Below the pieces are notes generated by a model. That model searched no databases, was not told the DNA's origin, and saw only the letters and a program-made list of their open reading frames with translations. A DNA stretch of 64,000 nucleotides from Parapedobacter sp042666505 (GTDB taxonomy: Bacteria; Bacteroidota; Bacteroidia; Sphingobacteriales; Sphingobacteriaceae), in contig NZ_JBHTDN010000001.1 in assembly GCF_042666505.1 (NCBI RefSeq), positions 682,001 through 746,000 of the forward strand, in the 5' to 3' direction. The translations under genes and the position numbers were made by a program. Below, one piece after another: positions 60,116-64,000 of the stretch. Each line of letters starts with the position of its first letter. Positions within the stretch are counted from its first letter, which is position 1.

Positions 60116-62386
60116 ATGGCATTCGATATCGACATGATTAAAAAGGCCTACGCGCAATACAGCGAACGTATTGCAGCTGCCCGCAAAGTGGTGAACAGGC
60201 CCTTGACCCTGACGGAAAAGATTTTATACGCCCACTTGTGGGATGGCAATGCAACTCAACGATATGAACGGGGAGTTTCCTATGTGGACTTTGCGCCTGA
60301 TCGTGTTGCGATGCAGGACGCGACCGCGCAGATGGCTCTTCTGCAATTCATGCAAGCGGGGCGGCCCCGGGTTGCCGTTCCATCCACGGTTCATTGCGAT
60401 CACCTGATTCGCGCCAAGGAAGGCGCAGAAAAGGATTTGGCGGTAGCGACGACCGAGAGCAAGGAAGTGTTTAATTTTTTGGCTTCCGTGTCCAATAAGT
60501 ATGGAATTGGGTTTTGGAAGCCCGGAGCAGGGATCATTCACCAAGTGGTATTGGAAAACTATGCGTTTCCAGGCGGTATGATGATCGGTACCGACTCGCA
60601 CACCGTTAACGCAGGTGGGCTTGGTATGCTAGCCATTGGTGTAGGAGGGGCGGATGCATGCGACGTGATGGCAGGTCTGCCTTGGGAGCTTAAATTTCCG
60701 AAATTAATCGGTATCAAATTGACCGGTAAACTCAACGGTTGGACAGCACCAAAGGACGTTATTTTGAAAGTCGCAGGTATTCTGACCGTTAAGGGGGGGA
60801 CCGGTTGCATCGTCGAGTATTTTGGTGAAGGCGCAACGTCCATGTCCTGTACGGGAAAGGGGACGATTTGTAACATGGGAGCTGAGATTGGCGCAACGAC
60901 TTCAACATTTGGCTACGATGAGTCGATGGAGCGTTATCTCCGGGCAACCAACCGCGCCGACGTAGCGGATGCGGCTAATGCAATCAAGGAACATCTGACT
61001 GCCGATCCCGAAGTTTATGCTAATCCGGAACAGTATTTCGATCAAGTGATCGAGATTAACCTGTCCGAGTTGGAACCGCATTTGAATGGACCGTTTACCC
61101 CTGATTTGGCAACTCCGGTTTCAAAAATGAAGGAGGAAGCCGAAAAGAATGGCTGGCCCCTGAAGGTTGAGTGGGGATTGATCGGATCCTGCACCAACTC
61201 ATCATATGAAGATCTATCGCGTGCAGCGTCGGTAGCCAAACAGGCTGTGGAGAAAGGACTGGTGACCAAGGCAGAATTCGGTATCAATCCAGGCTCTGAA
61301 CAAGTGCGGTACACTGCTGAACGGGATGGCTTGTTGGATACGTTTACCGATTTGGATGCCACTATTTTTACCAATGCTTGCGGACCGTGTATCGGCATGT
61401 GGGCCCGCGTGGGTGCGGAAAAGGCAGAAAAAAATACGATCGTTCATTCGTTTAACCGGAACTTCGCCAAGCGTGCGGACGGAAATCCAAACACCTATGC
61501 GTTCGTAGCATCACCGGAACTGGTGGCGGCGATCGCAATTTCCGGTGATTTATCGTTCAATCCAATTACGGATACATTGGTGAATAGCAAAGGGGAATCC
61601 GTGAAGTTAGATCCGCCTTCTGGGGATGAGCTTCCGCAGAAGGGCTTTGACGTAGAAGATGCCGGTTACCAGGCGCCCGCTGAAGATGGCAGCCATGTAG
61701 TCGTAGCCGTATCGCCGACTTCGGATCGCCTGCAATTGCTTGATCCGTTCCCGGCGTGGGAAGGTACGGATATCAAGGGATTAAAATTGCTTATCAAAGC
61801 AAAGGGCAAATGCACGACCGACCACATTTCAATGGCGGGCCCTTGGCTGAAATACCGGGGGCATTTGGATAATATTTCCAATAATTTATTGATTGGAGCC
61901 GTTAACTTTTTTAACGATAAAACGGATTCGGTAAAAAATCAATTAACTAATGAATACGGTCCTGTTCCGGCCACACAACGTGATTACAAAGCGGCTGGAA
62001 TCGGCTCGATCGTGGTTGGGGACGAGAATTATGGGGAAGGTTCGTCGCGTGAACATGCGGCCATGGAACCTCGCCATCTGGGCGTGCGAGCGGTATTGGT
62101 AAAATCGTTTGCGCGTATCCATGAAACTAATCTGAAAAAGCAGGGGATGTTGGCGCTGACCTTTGTTAACAAAGACGATTACAATAAGATTCTCGAAGAT
62201 GATACCATCGACATCGTCGGATTGACGGAATTCGCTCCTGGCAAATCGCTTACGCTGGTGCTTCATCACGCAGACGGTTCAGAAGAGCGGATTGAAGTGA
62301 GCCACAGTTACAACGATCAGCAGATCGGTTGGTTTAGAGCCGGAGGTGCGTTGAACATTATTCGCCAAAGCCAGGCCTCGGTATAA
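60116..62386 (+). CDS. acn: Aconitate hydratase (mitochondrial-type)
   Basis: A 756-residue aconitase for the citrate cycle. The three iron-sulfur Cys sit in GSCTNSSYED and NACGPCIGMW; KCTTDHISMAGPW and GDENYGEGSSREHAAMEPR are substrate and C-terminal swivel-domain motifs. Length and motif order fit the mitochondrial (AcnA-of-eukaryotes) type common in Bacteroidota, not AcnB. A TAACTTCG box (60037-60044) resembles a -7 element 72 bases upstream. A shared terminator follows. Confidence 0.97.
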   Translation: MAFDIDMIKKAYAQYSERIAAARKVVNRPLTLTEKILYAHLWDGNATQRYERGVSYVDFAPDRVAMQDATAQMALLQFMQAGRPRVAVPSTVHCDHLIRAKEGAEKDLAVATTESKEVFNFLASVSNKYGIGFWKPGAGIIHQVVLENYAFPGGMMIGTDSHTVNAGGLGMLAIGVGGADACDVMAGLPWELKFPKLIGIKLTGKLNGWTAPKDVILKVAGILTVKGGTGCIVEYFGEGATSMSCTGKGTICNMGAEIGATTSTFGYDESMERYLRATNRADVADAANAIKEHLTADPEVYANPEQYFDQVIEINLSELEPHLNGPFTPDLATPVSKMKEEAEKNGWPLKVEWGLIGSCTNSSYEDLSRAASVAKQAVEKGLVTKAEFGINPGSEQVRYTAERDGLLDTFTDLDATIFTNACGPCIGMWARVGAEKAEKNTIVHSFNRNFAKRADGNPNTYAFVASPELVAAIAISGDLSFNPITDTLVNSKGESVKLDPPSGDELPQKGFDVEDAGYQAPAEDGSHVVVAVSPTSDRLQLLDPFPAWEGTDIKGLKLLIKAKGKCTTDHISMAGPWLKYRGHLDNISNNLLIGAVNFFNDKTDSVKNQLTNEYGPVPATQRDYKAAGIGSIVVGDENYGEGSSREHAAMEPRHLGVRAVLVKSFARIHETNLKKQGMLALTFVNKDDYNKILEDDTIDIVGLTEFAPGKSLTLVLHHADGSEERIEVSHSYNDQQIGWFRAGGALNIIRQSQASV

Positions 62387-62410
62387 TCGATACACTAACT
62401 AAACTAAACA

Positions 62411-62443
62411 AAAGCCGCCAGGGTGCAATTCCATGGCGGCTTT
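62411..62443. terminator. Bidirectional terminator between acn and MBL gene
   Basis: AAAGCCGCCA (62411-62420) and TGGCGGCTTT (62434-62443) pair perfectly around 13 bases, followed by TAATTTTT to the right and preceded by A residues to the left, so it can stop transcription from both sides. It sits 25 bases after acn and 12 before the end of the leftward gene. Confidence 0.9.
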
Positions 62444-62454
62444 AATTTTTGAAT

Positions 62455-63297
62455 TTAAAGCCATTCGCTTAGGGAAAACGTGTCTTTGAGACGGTACCCC
62501 TTGTCGGTAAGCTGTATCGTGCAGCATTCGTTTACCGGATCATGCTCGAGGAACAGCGCGTAATCATGATCAACCGCTTCCTGCCAATAATTTTTCCGCT
62601 CTTCCATGGTGGTGAGCGGGCGCACGTCGTAGCTCATTACATAGGGTAGCGGAATATGGCCGGCCGACGGAAGAAGATCGGCCATGTACAGCAACGTTTT
62701 TCCGTTGTAATTGATCTGTGGAAGCATCATGGCATCCGTATGTCCGTACACAAAGCGAATTTTAATGTTTTCCGAAAAGCTAACTCCGTCCTCGGCTTCT
62801 ACGAAGCGGAGTTGGCCGCTGTCATAGATCGGAATAATGTTCTCCTGCAGGAATGAGGGCTTTTCACGGTGATTCGGGAACAAGGCCCAGTCCCAGTGCT
62901 GCTTGTTGCTCCAGTAAATGGCATTTTTGAAAGCAGGCACGAGCTGCTCGTTTTCGCGAACAATTGCTCCACCTACGTGGTCAAAATGAAGGTGTGTGAG
63001 AAAAACATCGGTAATATCGTCGCGATGAAAGCCGTGCGCGGCCAGTGAACTGTCCAATGTTGCTTCCCCATGCCGGTAATAATGACTGAAAAATTTCTCT
63101 CCCTGTTTATTCCCGATTCCCGTGTCTACTAAAATCAGACGTGGACCATCCTCGATTAGCAACAACCGGTTGGCCCATGTACACATGTTCCGTTCATCAG
63201 CAGGATTGGTTCGCTGCCATATGGATTTGGGAACTACGCCAAACATGGCGCCGCCGTCAAGCTTAAAGAATCCGGTATCAATAGCGTATAAGTTCAT
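62455..63297 (-). CDS. Metallo-beta-lactamase-fold hydrolase
   Basis: A 280-residue MBL-fold protein. Metal motif HLHFDHVGG (H-x-H-x-D-H), the later His in FVYGHTDAMM and Asp in MADLLPSAGH are the binuclear-zinc ligands. It begins NLYAIDTGFFKLDGG as in the lactonase-like/quorum-quenching or general hydrolase branch common in Bacteroidota. Substrate not identifiable. Confidence 0.93.
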   Translation of the reverse strand: MNLYAIDTGFFKLDGGAMFGVVPKSIWQRTNPADERNMCTWANRLLLIEDGPRLILVDTGIGNKQGEKFFSHYYRHGEATLDSSLAAHGFHRDDITDVFLTHLHFDHVGGAIVRENEQLVPAFKNAIYWSNKQHWDWALFPNHREKPSFLQENIIPIYDSGQLRFVEAEDGVSFSENIKIRFVYGHTDAMMLPQINYNGKTLLYMADLLPSAGHIPLPYVMSYDVRPLTTMEERKNYWQEAVDHDYALFLEHDPVNECCTIQLTDKGYRLKDTFSLSEWL

Positions 63298-63520
63298 ATT
63301 TTTACTGTAATTGGCAAATCGTTAAAGATAATAAAAGCCGGCAACCTTTAAAAGTAACCGACGATGTCGGTAAACGTTTGCATCAAAATTTTGTGAAAAT
63401 TTTTTTCTAATCGGGGCTAAAACGATAAACGGTTCTGTGTGACAATTGATTGACTTAGTGTATTATTTACAATAGTCTGATTTTCAGTAATTTTTGATTT
63501 AAAATATGAGATTTGATCCA

Positions 63521-63528
63521 TACATTTG
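63521..63528 (+). promoter_or_regulatory. -7 box of pckA
   Basis: TACATTTG, an exact TAnnTTTG, 36 bases before the ATG at 63565; a TTTG lies 24 bases further upstream, wider than usual. Confidence 0.5.
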
Positions 63529-63564
63529 CTGCACTTGATTTGCGAAATTCTTAAATAAAGTGCC

Positions 63565-64000
63565 ATGAATGATTCAAAAACGACAATTCCTGATTTAACT
63601 TACCTGTTTATCCGAAATACAGATAGAGTACACTATCAAGCGAGTGTGGCTGAATTGGTTGAATATGCGATCGTCAACAGAGAGGGAAATCTTTCTGATA
63701 CCGGTGCGTTATCCGCTGATACAGGCAGGTTTACGGGGAGGTTACCCGCTGATCGGTATATCGTGCGGGATGAAGTTACCGAAGACACGGTGTGGTGGGG
63801 GAACGTGAACCAGCCGCTTTCGGAGACGTCTTTCGAATTCCTGTTTGAGCAAGTAGGCGTGTATTTTAATGATCGAAATATTTTTGTGCGTGATGGCATA
63901 GCCGGGGCGGACACTAACCATAGCATCGGTATCCGGACAATCACAGAAACCGCCTATCAGAATATTTTTGCACACAACTTATTTATACGACCCGCCGCCT
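63565..64000 (+). CDS. pckA: Phosphoenolpyruvate carboxykinase (ATP), N-terminal part
   Basis: The window holds the first 145 codons. ASVAELVEYAIVNREG, DTGRFTGRLPADRYIVRDE, TEDTVWWGNVNQPLS, then IGIRTITETAYQNIF and AHNLFIRP match the N-terminal domain of ATP-dependent PEP carboxykinase, the gluconeogenic enzyme that makes PEP from oxaloacetate. The usual TGRSPKDK reads TGRLPADR here, with the substrate-binding Arg kept but Ser and Lys replaced. The catalytic and metal-binding half lies beyond the window. Confidence 0.9.
   Translation, partial: MNDSKTTIPDLTYLFIRNTDRVHYQASVAELVEYAIVNREGNLSDTGALSADTGRFTGRLPADRYIVRDEVTEDTVWWGNVNQPLSETSFEFLFEQVGVYFNDRNIFVRDGIAGADTNHSIGIRTITETAYQNIFAHNLFIRPAA

Overview
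The window is a piece of a Bacteroidota chromosome, most likely from Sphingobacteriaceae or a close relative (a Parapedobacter-like genome is my guess from the moderate GC and the gene content). The evidence is phylum-typical: promoter -7 boxes of the form TAnnTTTG (two with a TTTG box 19-20 bases upstream), orphan MacB/FtsX-type permeases in tandem, an S46 dipeptidyl-peptidase, a PgpH-type 7TM-HD protein, M13 and M61 peptidases with signal peptides, and a mitochondrial-type aconitase. There are no rRNA genes, insertion sequences, CRISPR arrays or phage genes. It reads as ordinary core plus metabolic accessory DNA, with an unusual number of gene remnants.

Layout. 0-3.4 kb: the end of a YoeB-like toxin, then a leftward operon of two aldo/keto reductases and a yellow/MRJP-type protein. 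3.7-7.5 kb: a rightward run of aldose epimerase, NUDIX hydrolase, HAD phosphatase, LOG-family protein and a truncated membrane protein, colliding tail to tail with a truncated cysteine hydrolase. 7.9-11.7 kb: two divergent NCS2 nucleobase permeases and an MscS channel. 12.2-24.8 kb: five tandem leftward FtsX/MacB-like permeases without an ATPase; the three upstream ones each carry a palindromic repeat exactly 8 bases after the stop codon. 25-36 kb: two MFS exporters, M13 peptidase, DUF486 protein, tag glycosylase, a chimeric SDR remnant, a methyltransferase, an ABC-F protein, guanine deaminase, an alcohol dehydrogenase remnant, a DUF6929-like protein and a third aldo/keto reductase.

36.3-39.4 kb: a TPP riboswitch followed by overlapping thiM-thiE-thiD-tenA, a thiamin salvage operon. 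39.5-47 kb: DinB, M61 peptidase, exonuclease III, an Lrp/AsnC regulator divergent from a cysteine-synthase-like enzyme, and a DPP7-like S46 peptidase. 47-56 kb: small regulators and stress or detoxification genes (AraC, dihydrofolate-reductase-like, Crp/Fnr, GlxA-like, SRPBCC, DoxX, DUF1801, VOC, FMN reductase), some AT-rich, with tRNA-Lys(CTT), peptide deformylase and a fucose-permease-like MFS protein. 56-64 kb: a decayed NCS2 permease, tRNA-Ser(GCT), the PgpH-like protein, ribulose-phosphate epimerase, aconitase, a metallo-beta-lactamase-fold protein and the start of pckA.

Most unusual signals: (1) the REP-like palindromes locked at 8 bases from the stop codons of three neighbouring FtsX paralogues, and (2) four independent gene remnants made by internal deletion (7.47, 29.9, 34.35 and 56.2 kb). 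I did not find a convincing wholly new defence or mobile system.
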